Assembly (NCBI RefSeq): GCF_011745665.1
Contig: NZ_CP050253.1
Span: 533,418 to 597,417 of the forward strand
Reading direction: 5' to 3'
Source: Zophobihabitans entericus
Lineage (GTDB): Bacteria > Pseudomonadota > Gammaproteobacteria > Enterobacterales > Orbaceae
Length of the DNA stretch: 64,000 bases
The position numbers and the translations under genes were made by a program. How positions within the stretch are numbered: position 1 is the stretch's first letter; the number at the start of each line of letters is the position of its first letter. Positions 52,514 to 61,899 of this stretch are shown one piece after another. The notes under the pieces are model-generated. The model ran no database searches, was not told the origin of the DNA, and worked only from the letters and a program-made list of their open reading frames with translations.

Positions 52514-52646
52514 GGTTGTCTTCCTAAGCAGTTAACTGATATTGATAAGAGCAAATTTTGTTACTGGCCATCTGACCATAAAATGTTAGCATATCATTAA
52601 TTGTAGGTTAAAATCTCTTATTGTTGTGATTAAGAAAGGATAGGTT

Positions 52647-53423
52647 ATGGCGATTGTACCCATTAAAAATGGCATTAATTTTCGGGATCTAGGTGGAATT
52701 AAAGCACAAGATGGTCGTAAAGTTAAATCAGGTTTGTTGTTTCGTTCTGGCGCTTTAAGCCAGCTGAGTGAAAATGAAACACAATTTTTAGGCGATAAGT
52801 TCCCGGCTGCTGCGATTTTAGATTACCGTGATCAGTCAGAAATCGACATGCGTCCGGATGTGTTATGGCAAAGTGCCCGTTATTATCATTTTCCTGCTAA
52901 TCCTGTTTTGACTGATGTTAGTGCAGACTTAGAAAAAGAGCTTAACAATAATATTAAAGGCACAGATCTGAAGAAAAGTTACCCTAGCGATTTTATGGTG
53001 AAACTTTACCGTTTACTACCATTTAATAATCCAGCTTATACTCAGTTAGTCAGCCTGTTAAAAACAGATGATCATTCAGCAGTCATTCAACATTGTGCTG
53101 TAGGTAAAGACAGAACAGGTGTCGGTGTGGCACTGACTCTTTTTGCATTAGGTGCGGATGAAGTGACTGTGATGGATGATTATCTTTATACTGAAAAAGC
53201 ACTGGCAGAATTTAGAGAAAAGCTGTTGAAAGAGTTTGCAACTCAGCTGACAGAAGAAGAGTTGGAAAGCCACCGTAATCTTTTTGCAGCTAAAGAAGAA
53301 TATCTGGATGCTGCTCTGGTCACCATCAAAAATAAATACCAAACGATTGACCGCTGGTTGGAACATGAGTATGGTTTGAATCAATCAGCCAGAGAAAAGC
53401 TACAAACTAAATACCTTGATTAA
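52647..53423 (+). CDS. Tyrosine/phosphoinositide-type protein phosphatase (Tyr_phosphatase_3 family)
   Basis: The 258-residue protein starts INFRDLGGIKAQDGRKVKSG, typical of this family, and carries the P-loop HCAVGKDRTGVG (about 150-161; Cys nucleophile, Lys-Asp and Arg), the form seen in Listeria LipA-like phosphatases. The C-terminal half is Glu/Lys-rich helix. No signal peptide is seen, so it should be cytoplasmic. Substrate unknown. Confidence 0.85.
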   Translation: MAIVPIKNGINFRDLGGIKAQDGRKVKSGLLFRSGALSQLSENETQFLGDKFPAAAILDYRDQSEIDMRPDVLWQSARYYHFPANPVLTDVSADLEKELNNNIKGTDLKKSYPSDFMVKLYRLLPFNNPAYTQLVSLLKTDDHSAVIQHCAVGKDRTGVGVALTLFALGADEVTVMDDYLYTEKALAEFREKLLKEFATQLTEEELESHRNLFAAKEEYLDAALVTIKNKYQTIDRWLEHEYGLNQSAREKLQTKYLD

Positions 53424-53445
53424 AAACTGATTATAAATCAAAGGG

Positions 53446-54090
53446 TTAAATTTTAATAAATTGAATATTATCAATGATCTGGCTACAGCTTACAGCTAAG
53501 TGAGTGGTGTCAAGTCGTTGATAATGGCAATAAGCTGAAGTAATAAAGGGTGCGGTAGCTTTTTGTTTCTCAATGTCTATCTCAACGTCCTTCATCTGCC
53601 AGACACCTTTAGCATAAAGTTTCAGTGCTGCTTCATGCAGAGTCCAGAGTTGCCAAAAGGCGGATAGCTTTTCTGGTTGTGATATTAGCCACCGATTTTC
53701 CTGCTCTGAAAAGAAAGATGTTGCCACTTTAACCAGATTCTTACGTTCCCGATGGAACTCGATATCCAGCCCAACTTGCCCTTTAGTTGCGATCGCCACA
53801 GCAACATGATTATCGCTATGACTGATATTAAAATCAGGTAGTGTTGTATCAATAAAAGCCGGGCGACTGTTATCGCTAATCATAATAGAAGGTAATTGAG
53901 GCTGACCAAAATATTGATGTAACAGCTCGGCTAATATTACCCGACAGGCTAAAAACTGCTTTTTTCTGTTTTCAGAAAAACTCTGAGTCTGAGCGATTAC
54001 TTCAGGAGATAAACGCGGGTGGCTTAGGAGCTCTGTTAAAGAGTAATTATTTAGACTCGCAAGCTGTATAAATAGGGTATTGGATTGCAT
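53446..54090 (-). CDS. acpT: 4'-phosphopantetheinyl transferase (AcpT/Sfp family)
   Basis: These enzymes attach phosphopantetheine to carrier proteins. I start at ATG 54090 (MQSNTLF), with GGTGA upstream; an ATG at 54108 has no ribosome site. The 214-residue product has FNISHSDNHVAVAIA, the Mg motif VGLDIEF (about 109-115), FFSEQENRWL and WTLHEAALKLYAKG. The usual WT-x-KEA motif here reads HEA, a change near the active site. No polyketide or siderophore genes are in the window. AcpT is the best guess from E. coli. Confidence 0.8.
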   Translation of the reverse strand: MQSNTLFIQLASLNNYSLTELLSHPRLSPEVIAQTQSFSENRKKQFLACRVILAELLHQYFGQPQLPSIMISDNSRPAFIDTTLPDFNISHSDNHVAVAIATKGQVGLDIEFHRERKNLVKVATSFFSEQENRWLISQPEKLSAFWQLWTLHEAALKLYAKGVWQMKDVEIDIEKQKATAPFITSAYCHYQRLDTTHLAVSCSQIIDNIQFIKI

Positions 54091-54158
54091 CTTTATCACC
54101 AAAATCATTATTGGCGATAGTTTACCACTTTGTCATAAAAATGGCTTTAGTCTTTATG

Positions 54159-54183
54159 AAAAAGGCGCCGATTGGCGCCTTGG
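54159..54183 (-). terminator. Terminator of the lactonase gene
   Basis: AAGGCGCC and GGCGCCTT around loop GATT; on the minus strand a T-run follows. It lies 15-40 bases after the minus-strand gene ending at 54198. Confidence 0.88.
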
Positions 54184-54197
54184 AATACTCAAATATA

Positions 54198-55385
54198 TTA
54201 TTTGGCAAAGATCATTTGTGATGGTGCCGGCACTGCTACGTAGTTTTCTACAAAGGTTAATTTACCTGTTTGTGCATCAACAGAAAAACGTACCATATTG
54301 TCACTACGCTGATTCATCGCATAGATAAATTTACCATCTGGTGAGAAGGTGATGGTACGAGTGTAATCACCACGTGTCCAGACGTTATCCACTAAAGAAA
54401 ACTCACCATTTTTATCAATTGCAAACTGGGAAATACTGTTATGTAAACGGTTAACTGTGTACAGAGAAGTCCCTGTTTCATTGATAATGATGCCCGAAGC
54501 ATAGCTGGTTCCTTCATACCCGACTGGCAGGATAGAAATACTTTGTTTTTCAGTTAATGTGCCTTTGTCTTTATCAAAATTATAAGACGTTAGAATCGAC
54601 GCTTCCTCGTTGATGAGATACATCATATTGGCTTTTGGATGGAAGACAAAATGACGCGGTCCAGCGCCTTCAGATGATGCCATAATAAAAGCTGGTGTAT
54701 TAGGCGTTAGCTCACCGGTTTCAGTATTAAATTTCCATTGATAGATACGATCAAGGCCTAAATCAGTCGAAAACACAAATTTACCTGAAGGATCACTGCT
54801 AATCATATGAGCATGTGGGCCATCATGATCACTCAGAGCAAAACTACCCGGAGCTGCAGCTTTAGGGTAACTTAGGCCTGGTTCACCGGTACTTTGTTTA
54901 ACAGATACTGCTTTTTCCAGACTACCATCTTTATTGATTGGATAAACAGCAATTGAACCACTGATATAGTTGGCAATCAGTAAGAATTTACCGGAAGGAT
55001 GAATAGATAAATAAACCGGACCAGCACCTTCTGAATTAACCTGATTAAGCTCAGTCAGAGTACCATTTTGGGCAACGCTATAAGCCACGATAGCACCGTT
55101 GGTTGTTCCCTGATAATTATTGATTTCACTGGCAACATAAATCACGCTTTGATCAGCATTATAAACGAGTTGTGCACCATTAGTGATAGTGGCTGCCAGC
55201 GTCGGTTTATTCATTGCTCCGGTCTGACTATCGATTTGAGTGAGGTAAACGCCTTCTCCTTTTGGTGCATAGGTGCCAATATAAGCATTAAGCATTTCTG
55301 CCTGAGTAGGGAGGCTAAGCATGAGTAATGCTCCTGTAGAGATGAAAAGCGACTTCTTTTGAACCATTTTTAGTAAATGCTGCAT
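54198..55385 (-). CDS. Exported seven-bladed beta-propeller lactonase family protein
   Basis: The 395-residue protein belongs to the YbhE/Pgl lactonase family: YIGTYAPKGEGVYLTQID, SEGAGPVYLSIHPSGKFLLIANY, GPHAHMISSDPSGKFVFSTDLGLDRIYQW and repeated SPDGKFIYAMNQRSDNM-type blades. It has an N-terminal export signal (hydrophobic run about 13-27, ending TQAEM), absent from the cytoplasmic 6-phosphogluconolactonase of E. coli. Thus it may be periplasmic and act on another lactone; a role in the pentose phosphate path is uncertain. It stands alone, divergent from tilS. Confidence 0.82.
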   Translation of the reverse strand: MQHLLKMVQKKSLFISTGALLMLSLPTQAEMLNAYIGTYAPKGEGVYLTQIDSQTGAMNKPTLAATITNGAQLVYNADQSVIYVASEINNYQGTTNGAIVAYSVAQNGTLTELNQVNSEGAGPVYLSIHPSGKFLLIANYISGSIAVYPINKDGSLEKAVSVKQSTGEPGLSYPKAAAPGSFALSDHDGPHAHMISSDPSGKFVFSTDLGLDRIYQWKFNTETGELTPNTPAFIMASSEGAGPRHFVFHPKANMMYLINEEASILTSYNFDKDKGTLTEKQSISILPVGYEGTSYASGIIINETGTSLYTVNRLHNSISQFAIDKNGEFSLVDNVWTRGDYTRTITFSPDGKFIYAMNQRSDNMVRFSVDAQTGKLTFVENYVAVPAPSQMIFAK

Positions 55386-55597
55386 AGTCTTTCTCCAAAT
55401 AAAAATAGCTTAATAATTGGTTAAATCAATGTTGCATAATCACTATAGCACTGACTTAATGTGATGAATATCTCAAGAAGTGTAAAAATTTTATTCACAT
55501 ATAAAGGCGTAAAGAATATATAAGGTGAATGAAACGGTTAGAGCAAAAGATTATTTCCGTTATAATAAGCGAAATTTCTAACCAATAAACGAAGACT

Positions 55598-56911
55598 ATG
55601 CAGCAGACAGAGCCATTAACTAAGTCCGTTATTCAACGCCTAGAGCAAGCTGTACAAGACTATTCAGCCATTTTAGTCGCTTATAGTGGCGGTGTTGATT
55701 CTTCTGTTTTGTTACATGGCTTAGTTCTGCTACGTAATACTAAAAGGCCTGATCTTAAACTGAGAGCAATTTATATCCATCATGGTTTAAGCCAGCAGGC
55801 AGATAACTGGGCAAGACATTGTGAACAGACTTGTCAGCAGTCTGGTGTTGAGTGTCTGATTCGTTATGTTAATCTCGAACCTTCTGGGAATATTGAATCT
55901 CAGGCCAGAGAGGCTCGTTATGAATCTATTGAACAAGTGCTTTTACCTCAGGAAGTGCTTTGTACTGCTCAGCATCTTGATGATCAATGTGAGACATTTT
56001 TACTGGCGTTAAAACGAGGTAGCGGCCCGACAGGTCTGTCATCTATGCCGGTAGTTACCTCATTTGGGCAAACGCAGCTTCTTCGGCCATTGCTCTCTTT
56101 TTCCCGTCAGCAAATTGAACAGTATGCGCAGGAAAACGCATTAAGCTGGGTTGAAGATGAGAGTAATCAGGATGATAAATATGATCGTAACTTCCTGCGT
56201 TTAAGAGTATTACCAGTTCTTCAGCAGCGCTGGCCACAATTTACACAAATGGTGAGTCGCAGTGCACAGCTCTGCGCTGAACAGCAGCAGTTATTGGATG
56301 AGTTATTATCAGAGCATCTGTCTACATTAACGGGTGAGCAGGGATGTCTACTGATAGAACCACTTTTAAATGATTCAGAAGCTAAACGTAATGCATTATT
56401 ACGTCTTTGGTTTAAATTCCATAATGTGCCGATGCCTTCCCGTCAGCAGCTAACGATTATCTGGCAGGAAGTGGCACTGGCCAGAGAAGATGCAACACCA
56501 CAATTTATTCTTGATAACCATCAAATCAGACGTTATCAGCAATGTCTTTACTTATTACCCGCGATGCGACCAATTGAGAACATCCGGATTAGCTGGGACC
56601 TTAAAACGCCGATTAATTTACCCGATAATTTAGGTGTGCTGACTGCAATTTTAGAGCAACATATGGGTCAGCTACGTCAGCCAACAGAGCAGGAAACTGT
56701 GTCTATTCGCTTTCAGGCACAAGGTAAGTTTGCTATTGTCGGTAGAACAGGTTCCCGTTCTCTGAAGAAAATCTGGCAGGAGTATCAAATCGCTCCATGG
56801 CTGCGTCAAAGAACACCGTTAATCTACTATAACGATACCCTGATTTGTGCTGTTGGTGTTTTTGTGACACTGGAGGGCCAGGGGACTGAATTATCTATTT
56901 CTTACCAATAA
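55598..56911 (+). CDS. tilS: tRNA(Ile)-lysidine synthetase
   Basis: TilS makes lysidine at C34 of tRNA-Ile(CAU) so that it reads AUA. The 437-residue protein has the ATP pyrophosphatase loop AYSGGVDSSVLL (about 28-39), YIHHGLSQQADNWARHCE, TAQHLDDQCETFLL, GLSSMPV, and C-terminal substrate domains (about 235-437). A TATAAT at 55561-55566 may belong to its promoter. It is a single gene here. Confidence 0.95.
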   Translation: MQQTEPLTKSVIQRLEQAVQDYSAILVAYSGGVDSSVLLHGLVLLRNTKRPDLKLRAIYIHHGLSQQADNWARHCEQTCQQSGVECLIRYVNLEPSGNIESQAREARYESIEQVLLPQEVLCTAQHLDDQCETFLLALKRGSGPTGLSSMPVVTSFGQTQLLRPLLSFSRQQIEQYAQENALSWVEDESNQDDKYDRNFLRLRVLPVLQQRWPQFTQMVSRSAQLCAEQQQLLDELLSEHLSTLTGEQGCLLIEPLLNDSEAKRNALLRLWFKFHNVPMPSRQQLTIIWQEVALAREDATPQFILDNHQIRRYQQCLYLLPAMRPIENIRISWDLKTPINLPDNLGVLTAILEQHMGQLRQPTEQETVSIRFQAQGKFAIVGRTGSRSLKKIWQEYQIAPWLRQRTPLIYYNDTLICAVGVFVTLEGQGTELSISYQ

Positions 56912-57176
56912 AACTTGGTTATATTCAAAAATTTGTGATCAATAAGTCAATATTTAACTTTTCTTTTGAAAATTGTTGAGAATATCTCTTTCTGAGGTAT
57001 AAAATTGAGTCCTTAAAGATAGTTAGATGTATTTTGAGGAAAACCATCAAAGCATCTTAGCTCTTTTCTGAATGACACGAATGCAAGTAAAACTAAAATG
57101 AATAAATTTTGCAGTTCAATCAGCTTAAGATATCTAATAGTTTCATTCTTTTTATCTTAATTTTGGAGGTTTTATA

Positions 57177-57995
57177 ATGGCTGAGCGTCCTATTGGTCTT
57201 GCCGCGTTAACGGTACTCGATGTTTCTCCGGCAAATCAGGTAATTGTAGCAGCAGAAGCAGGTTATACTCATGTGGGATTACGTTTAATTCCGGCTACAC
57301 CGACCGAGCCAGTTTATCCAACGGTAGGCGATACTCCGATGATCCGTGAAGTGGAACGTCGCTTGAAAGAAACTGGGGTTAAAGTACTGGATATTGAAAT
57401 TTTCCGCTTAAAACCAGATACTCGTGTGATTAATTTCCTGCCAGTACTTGAAACGGGTGCTCGTTTAGGGGCTAGTCAGGTATTACTTGCTGGTAATGAT
57501 CCTGATCCTAATCGTTTAGCTGATAACTTTGCATTACTTTGTGAAATTGCGGCACCACTAAAAATTGCTATCAATATTGAACCGATGCCTTGGACGAATG
57601 TTCCAACTGTTAAATCAGGTGTTGAATTATTGAAAAAAGCAAATCAAAACAATCAGGGTTTAATTATTGATCCATTACACTTCGATCGTGGTGGCGATAC
57701 ACTTGAAGATTTAAAATTAGTGCCTAAAGATTGTTGGCGTTATATGCAGCTATGTGATGGTACTAAAGAAAAACCAAAAGATACTGAAGGTTTATTATAC
57801 CAGGCACGTAACTATCGTTTATCACCAGGTCGTGGTGGTATTGATTTAGTCAGCTTATTAAAAGCATTACCAGAGATGCCTATTTCAATTGAATGCTGTA
57901 ACGATGAGTTAGCTCTATCTAAATCACCAATTGAACGTGCTAAAATGTATATCGAAGATGCGCGTCGTTTACTTGAAGCAGTTAAACACGCTTAA
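57177..57995 (+). CDS. Sugar phosphate isomerase/epimerase family TIM-barrel protein
   Basis: The 272-residue product is a xylose-isomerase-like TIM barrel: IGLAALTVLDVSPANQV, LDIEIFRL with a likely metal Glu, INIEPMPWTNVPTV, LIIDPLHFDRGGDT and SIECCNDEL near the C-terminus carry the conserved Glu/Asp/His ligands. Similar proteins act in inositol or other polyol degradation, but no partner genes are adjacent. TTGGAGG precedes the ATG; a terminator follows. Confidence 0.82.
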   Translation: MAERPIGLAALTVLDVSPANQVIVAAEAGYTHVGLRLIPATPTEPVYPTVGDTPMIREVERRLKETGVKVLDIEIFRLKPDTRVINFLPVLETGARLGASQVLLAGNDPDPNRLADNFALLCEIAAPLKIAINIEPMPWTNVPTVKSGVELLKKANQNNQGLIIDPLHFDRGGDTLEDLKLVPKDCWRYMQLCDGTKEKPKDTEGLLYQARNYRLSPGRGGIDLVSLLKALPEMPISIECCNDELALSKSPIERAKMYIEDARRLLEAVKHA

Positions 57996-58015
57996 TAGAG
58001 ATTATGTCGTCATAA

Positions 58016-58050
58016 TAAAAAAGCCCGCTATTGCGGGCTTTATATTTTTG
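58016..58050. terminator. Bidirectional terminator between the isomerase gene and rpoH
   Basis: AAAAAAGCCCGC, TATT, GCGGGCTT, then TATATTTTT; between convergent genes. Confidence 0.92.
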
Positions 58051-58073
58051 ATGAGCTTAAACTAATCTACAAT

Positions 58074-58937
58074 TTACGCTTCAATTGCAGTACGTAGTTT
58101 TTTCATCGCATTCTTTTCTAACTGACGAATACGTTCAGCAGAGACATTATATTTGCTTGCCAATTCTTGCAGTGTCGATTTGCTGTCATCAGCATCTAAC
58201 CAGCGCGCTTTAATAATATCCTGACTACGCTCATCTAAAGACTCTAATGCTGAGTTTAATTTATCAGCAGCATCGTTATCCCAGTTGTCGTTTTCAATTG
58301 TTTCAGAGAAATTGGAACTTTCATCTTGCAGATAAAGTGCTGGTGCAACAATTGAGTTGTCATCATCGTCATTATCGATATCAAATGACATATCTTGTGC
58401 AGCCATTCGAGATTCCATCTCCATGACATCTTTTCTGCTCACACCAAGTTCGTCAGCAACAATACCGATTTCTTCGTTATTAAACCAACCTAAACGCTGT
58501 TTAGATTTTCTCAAATTAAAGAATAGTTTACGTTGTGCTTTAGTCGTCGCCACTTTAACAATACGCCAGTTTTTAAGAACGTATTCATGGATTTCTGCTT
58601 TGATCCAGTGCACAGCAAACGATACTAAGCGTACCCCCATTTCCGGATTAAAACGACGAACCGCTTTCATTAAACCGATGTTACCTTCCTGAATAAGGTC
58701 GGCTTGTGGTAATCCATAACCAGAATAATTCCGAGCCACATGCGCAACAAAACGCAAATGGGATAAAATTAGTTGTTTTGCGGCTTCAACATCATCATGA
58801 TAATAAAGACGCTCACCAAGCTCTTTCTCTTCTTCAGCAGTTAGCATCGGGTAGGTATTGATCATACGAACATATGCTTCAATACTTCCCTGCGGAACTA
58901 AAGCAACTGTTGGCATTTTTACTTGTGCATTCATCAA
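58074..58937 (-). CDS. rpoH: RNA polymerase sigma-32 (heat-shock sigma factor)
   Basis: RpoH directs transcription of chaperone and protease genes. The 287-residue protein has region 2 ([20 protein letters not shown] and [16 protein letters not shown], about 80-125), the RpoH box [10 protein letters not shown] (about 134-143) and region 4 with [17 protein letters not shown] at the end. Two adjacent ATG codons (58937, 58934) could start it. It follows ftsYEX on the same strand as in E. coli, with a perfect CRP site in the 165-base gap. Confidence 0.97.
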   Translation of the reverse strand: MMNAQVKMPTVALVPQGSIEAYVRMINTYPMLTAEEEKELGERLYYHDDVEAAKQLILSHLRFVAHVARNYSGYGLPQADLIQEGNIGLMKAVRRFNPEMGVRLVSFAVHWIKAEIHEYVLKNWRIVKVATTKAQRKLFFNLRKSKQRLGWFNNEEIGIVADELGVSRKDVMEMESRMAAQDMSFDIDNDDDDNSIVAPALYLQDESSNFSETIENDNWDNDAADKLNSALESLDERSQDIIKARWLDADDSKSTLQELASKYNVSAERIRQLEKNAMKKLRTAIEA

Positions 58938-58977
58938 TGTTTCCCCTTACTTAACAATTCAATTTATATCATGCTTA

Positions 58978-58990
58978 TGACAATTTGTCA
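58978..58990. promoter_or_regulatory. Inverted repeat TGACAATTTGTCA upstream of rpoH
   Basis: A perfect 6-1-6 palindrome about 40 bases before the rpoH start. It could be a regulator site or part of the mRNA leader. Confidence 0.45.
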
Positions 58991-59061
58991 TGGTAACTCT
59001 GTGCTGCTGTGAGTTATAACGCGATACATTATTGCTTACATGTTAATTTAGACTACAAAAA

Positions 59062-59077
59062 TGTGATTTAGTTCACA
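59062..59077. promoter_or_regulatory. Perfect CRP consensus site upstream of rpoH
   Basis: TGTGA-TTTAGT-TCACA is the exact CRP consensus, flanked by AAAA and GTTTT. It lies 125 bases before the rpoH start. rpoH P5 of E. coli is under CRP control. Confidence 0.88.
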
Positions 59078-59102
59078 GTTTTAAACCATCAATTAATAAA
59101 TG

Positions 59103-60059
59103 TCAATTATTTTGCTGTGTGATTTGCAGGTACTTTTTAGTCGCAACCCACGCAGAGAGCCAGCCAATCATGGTTGACAGTAAAATAATAAACAGGCTTT
59201 CATCCCAACTTAGACCACGTATATGAAAGACAGTTCCAAAAACAGAAGAGACATCTAATATGATGGAGTCTATTTGATAGATAAATATTTCTGATAAAAC
59301 CAGTGCAAAAATAGCACTAATCAGTCCATTAAACATACCACTATACAGAAACGGCCGTAATATAAAGCCTTCGGTAGCCCCGATAAGCTGCATAACCTGA
59401 ATAGTTTGACGGCGAGCAAAAATCATCAGCCTGATACTATTACCAACAACCAGAGATACAGCAATTACCATCAGAATTGACAAAGTCCAGACGATAGTTT
59501 CAACCATTCCTGTCAGAGCTGTAAGCCGTGTGAACCAGCTATCATCTAAACGTACATCATCGATCCCTTTTAGAGTGAGTAACTGTTTTTGCAGTTCGTG
59601 CAGAATAACTGTCTGCTTAGCTTCTTCTTTTGGTACGACAATCGCAACTGCGGGTAATGGATTTTCTTCCAATAGTTCCAGCGCATCACTAAAACCAGAC
59701 CAGAGTCTGAATTCTTCCAATGTTTCATCGCGGGACAGATACGTTACGCTTTCTACTTCATCATAAGATTTAATTTTAGCCACTAACTCTTCTGTTTCTG
59801 TCTGTGTTAAATCTTTTTGTATGTAAGACGTTAAATTGGGTGTCGGGTACCATTGATGCGCTGCTTCATTGACGTTTTTCCACAATAAATAACAAATTGT
59901 GGGCAAAGTAATGGAGATAGCAATTACAGTAACAGTGAGTAATGAAGCAAAAATATGTTGTCTGAAATCATTAAACACATTTTGCCAGGCATAACCAATT
60001 TGTCTTTTCCAGCGCGGGAAAAAGCCCTGATTGTCACGTTGCTTAGGTTTAGCCGACAT
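59103..60059 (-). CDS. ftsX: Cell-division ABC-like protein FtsX
   Basis: FtsX with FtsE links septum formation to activation of murein hydrolases through EnvC. The 318-residue protein has four membrane segments (about 37-58, 185-210, 235-258, 285-305), a periplasmic loop (about 70-180) and the FtsX-family run RLMIFARRQTIQVMQLIGAT. Its start overlaps ftsE by 11 bases. Confidence 0.96.
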   Translation of the reverse strand: MSAKPKQRDNQGFFPRWKRQIGYAWQNVFNDFRQHIFASLLTVTVIAISITLPTICYLLWKNVNEAAHQWYPTPNLTSYIQKDLTQTETEELVAKIKSYDEVESVTYLSRDETLEEFRLWSGFSDALELLEENPLPAVAIVVPKEEAKQTVILHELQKQLLTLKGIDDVRLDDSWFTRLTALTGMVETIVWTLSILMVIAVSLVVGNSIRLMIFARRQTIQVMQLIGATEGFILRPFLYSGMFNGLISAIFALVLSEIFIYQIDSIILDVSSVFGTVFHIRGLSWDESLFIILLSTMIGWLSAWVATKKYLQITQQNN

Positions 60060-60720
60060 ATTGAGAATCTCCGGCTAAACGGCCCTGATTAAGATTTAAT
60101 ACCCGGTGATGTTTACGACGAATCAGCCCCATATTATGGGTTGCCATCAGGACGGTAACACCGGTTTGGTTAAGTTCTTCAAACAGTTTAAGGATATCTT
60201 TTGATAGCTTATCATCCAAATTACCAGTCGGTTCGTCCGCCAGAAGTACCATTGGCTTATTAACAATTGCCCGGGCAATACCAACGCGTTGCTGTTCACC
60301 ACCAGATAGTTGGATTGGATGGAATTTCATCTTATCGATTAAGCCAACCTTATCTAAAGCTGCAGATACACGACGGCGAATCTCTTCCGCCGGTTTACCT
60401 AAAATAATCAGTGGAATTGCCACGTTATCGTACACCGTATGATCCATCAGTAATTGGTGATCCTGAAAAATCATGCCGATATGCCGACGGATAAAAGGAA
60501 TATCTTGTTTCTTGAGTTGAGTAATATCGTAATTATTGAGCAGGATTTTGCCATCATTAGCGCGATCCAGACCACAAATAAGCTTTAAGAGGGTGCTTTT
60601 CCCTGCACCGGAATGACCAGTCAAAAAAGCCATCTCGCCACTTTCCAGAGCAAAACTAATATTTTGCAAAGCAGGGCGACCACCGGAATAGACTTTACTG
60701 ACATGTTCAAAATGAATCAT
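60049..60720 (-). CDS. ftsE: Cell-division ATP-binding protein FtsE
   Basis: FtsE powers FtsX. I start at ATG 60720 ([11 protein letters not shown], as in E. coli), four bases after the ftsY stop; a longer frame to 60753 lies inside ftsY and has no family match. The 223-residue protein has Walker [10 protein letters not shown], signature LSGGEQQR, Walker [13 protein letters not shown] and the switch His in MATHNMGL. Confidence 0.96.
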   Translation of the reverse strand: MIHFEHVSKVYSGGRPALQNISFALESGEMAFLTGHSGAGKSTLLKLICGLDRANDGKILLNNYDITQLKKQDIPFIRRHIGMIFQDHQLLMDHTVYDNVAIPLIILGKPAEEIRRRVSAALDKVGLIDKMKFHPIQLSGGEQQRVGIARAIVNKPMVLLADEPTGNLDDKLSKDILKLFEELNQTGVTVLMATHNMGLIRRKHHRVLNLNQGRLAGDSQYVG

Positions 60721-60724
60721 CAAA

Positions 60725-61696
60725 TTAACTCTCTGTTTCCTCATTACTTGCAAATAACGCTTCTATAAAGTCATTTGCCACAAATGGTCTTAAATCATCG
60801 ATCTTTTCACCCACCCCAATATAACGAATTGGAATGTTAAATTGATCCGCAATACTAAAAATAACACCGCCTTTAGCCGTGCCATCTAATTTGGTTAAGG
60901 TAATTCCTGTTACACCAACAGCTTCATTAAACAGTTTTACCTGACTAATTGCGTTTTGTCCGGTACTGGCATCAATTGTCAGCATAATCTCATGTGGGGC
61001 TGTTTCATCATGCTTTTTCATGACGCGGACAATCTTTTTCAGCTCATCCATTAAATGCGATTTATTTTGTAAGCGACCCGCGGTATCAGCAATTAACACA
61101 TCAACTTTTTTGGCGCTGGCGGCTTGCATAGCATCAAAAATAACTGAGGCTGAATCTGCATTAAGGTGCTGTGCAATAACCGGAATATGATTACGCTCAC
61201 CCCAGACCTGTAATTGTTCAACAGCAGCAGCCCTGAACGTATCACCAGCGGCCAGCATAACTGATTTACCTTCAGCCTGAAACTGTCTGGCCAGTTTACC
61301 AATAGTTGTGGTTTTACCGACACCATTTACACCAACCATTAAAATGACATACGGTTTATGTGTTTCAATGTTTAGTGGTTGATCAACAGTTGCAAGGATA
61401 GATCCCATCTCCTGTTTGAGATGTTCATGTAATGCACCTGCATCTTTAAGTTCTTTACGAGAAGCGTGTTGAGTCAGTGACTGGATAATACGTTGTGTGG
61501 TATCGACCCCAACATCAGCAATGAGTAGCTGTTCTTCCAGCATTTCAAACAGTTCATCATCGATTTTTTTACCGGAAAACAGACCTAAGAAACCAGAACC
61601 AATATTTTGTTTTGTTTTGAATAATCCATTCTTAAGACGGGCAAAAAAACCAACTTTTTTTTCTTCATTCATGTCAGTGACTAACTCCGGTTCCAT
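60725..61696 (-). CDS. ftsY: Signal recognition particle receptor FtsY (no acidic A domain)
   Basis: FtsY docks SRP-ribosome complexes at the membrane. The 323-residue product has only the NG part: the N domain (KIDDELFEMLEEQLLIADVG), G1 GVNGVGKTT (about 116-124), DTFRAAAVEQL, ADTAGRLQNK, TKLDGTAKGG and GVGEKIDDLRPF. The start MEPELVTDMNEEKKVGFFARLK matches the A/N boundary of E. coli FtsY (EPELVTEVEEK..), about 175 residues in. An in-frame TGA lies about eight codons upstream of this ATG, so the acidic domain is missing or was lost. The later ATG at 61672, with GGAG upstream, is an alternative start. Confidence 0.95.
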   Translation of the reverse strand: MEPELVTDMNEEKKVGFFARLKNGLFKTKQNIGSGFLGLFSGKKIDDELFEMLEEQLLIADVGVDTTQRIIQSLTQHASRKELKDAGALHEHLKQEMGSILATVDQPLNIETHKPYVILMVGVNGVGKTTTIGKLARQFQAEGKSVMLAAGDTFRAAAVEQLQVWGERNHIPVIAQHLNADSASVIFDAMQAASAKKVDVLIADTAGRLQNKSHLMDELKKIVRVMKKHDETAPHEIMLTIDASTGQNAISQVKLFNEAVGVTGITLTKLDGTAKGGVIFSIADQFNIPIRYIGVGEKIDDLRPFVANDFIEALFASNEETES

Positions 61697-61899
61697 ACGA
61701 ACATCATTAATAGGTCGAACTCATTAATTATTATTCTAATCATTTGCAGCAAAATGTTGAACGATTATACCAACTTTTTATCGGATTATTGATCAATACT
61801 TGCTAACTATTGTATGAGTATTTATTTACCGAGATCCAGCGATCTTTTTGCTTAACCAGAAATATTTTAACTATTTCGTTTTAAGCACGATTTTTACAC

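Noticed and set aside
53435..53460. Terminator at the convergent ends of the phosphatase and acpT
   Set aside because: The left arm AAATCAAAGGGTTA is present, but the complementary right arm is absent, so no stable hairpin can form.
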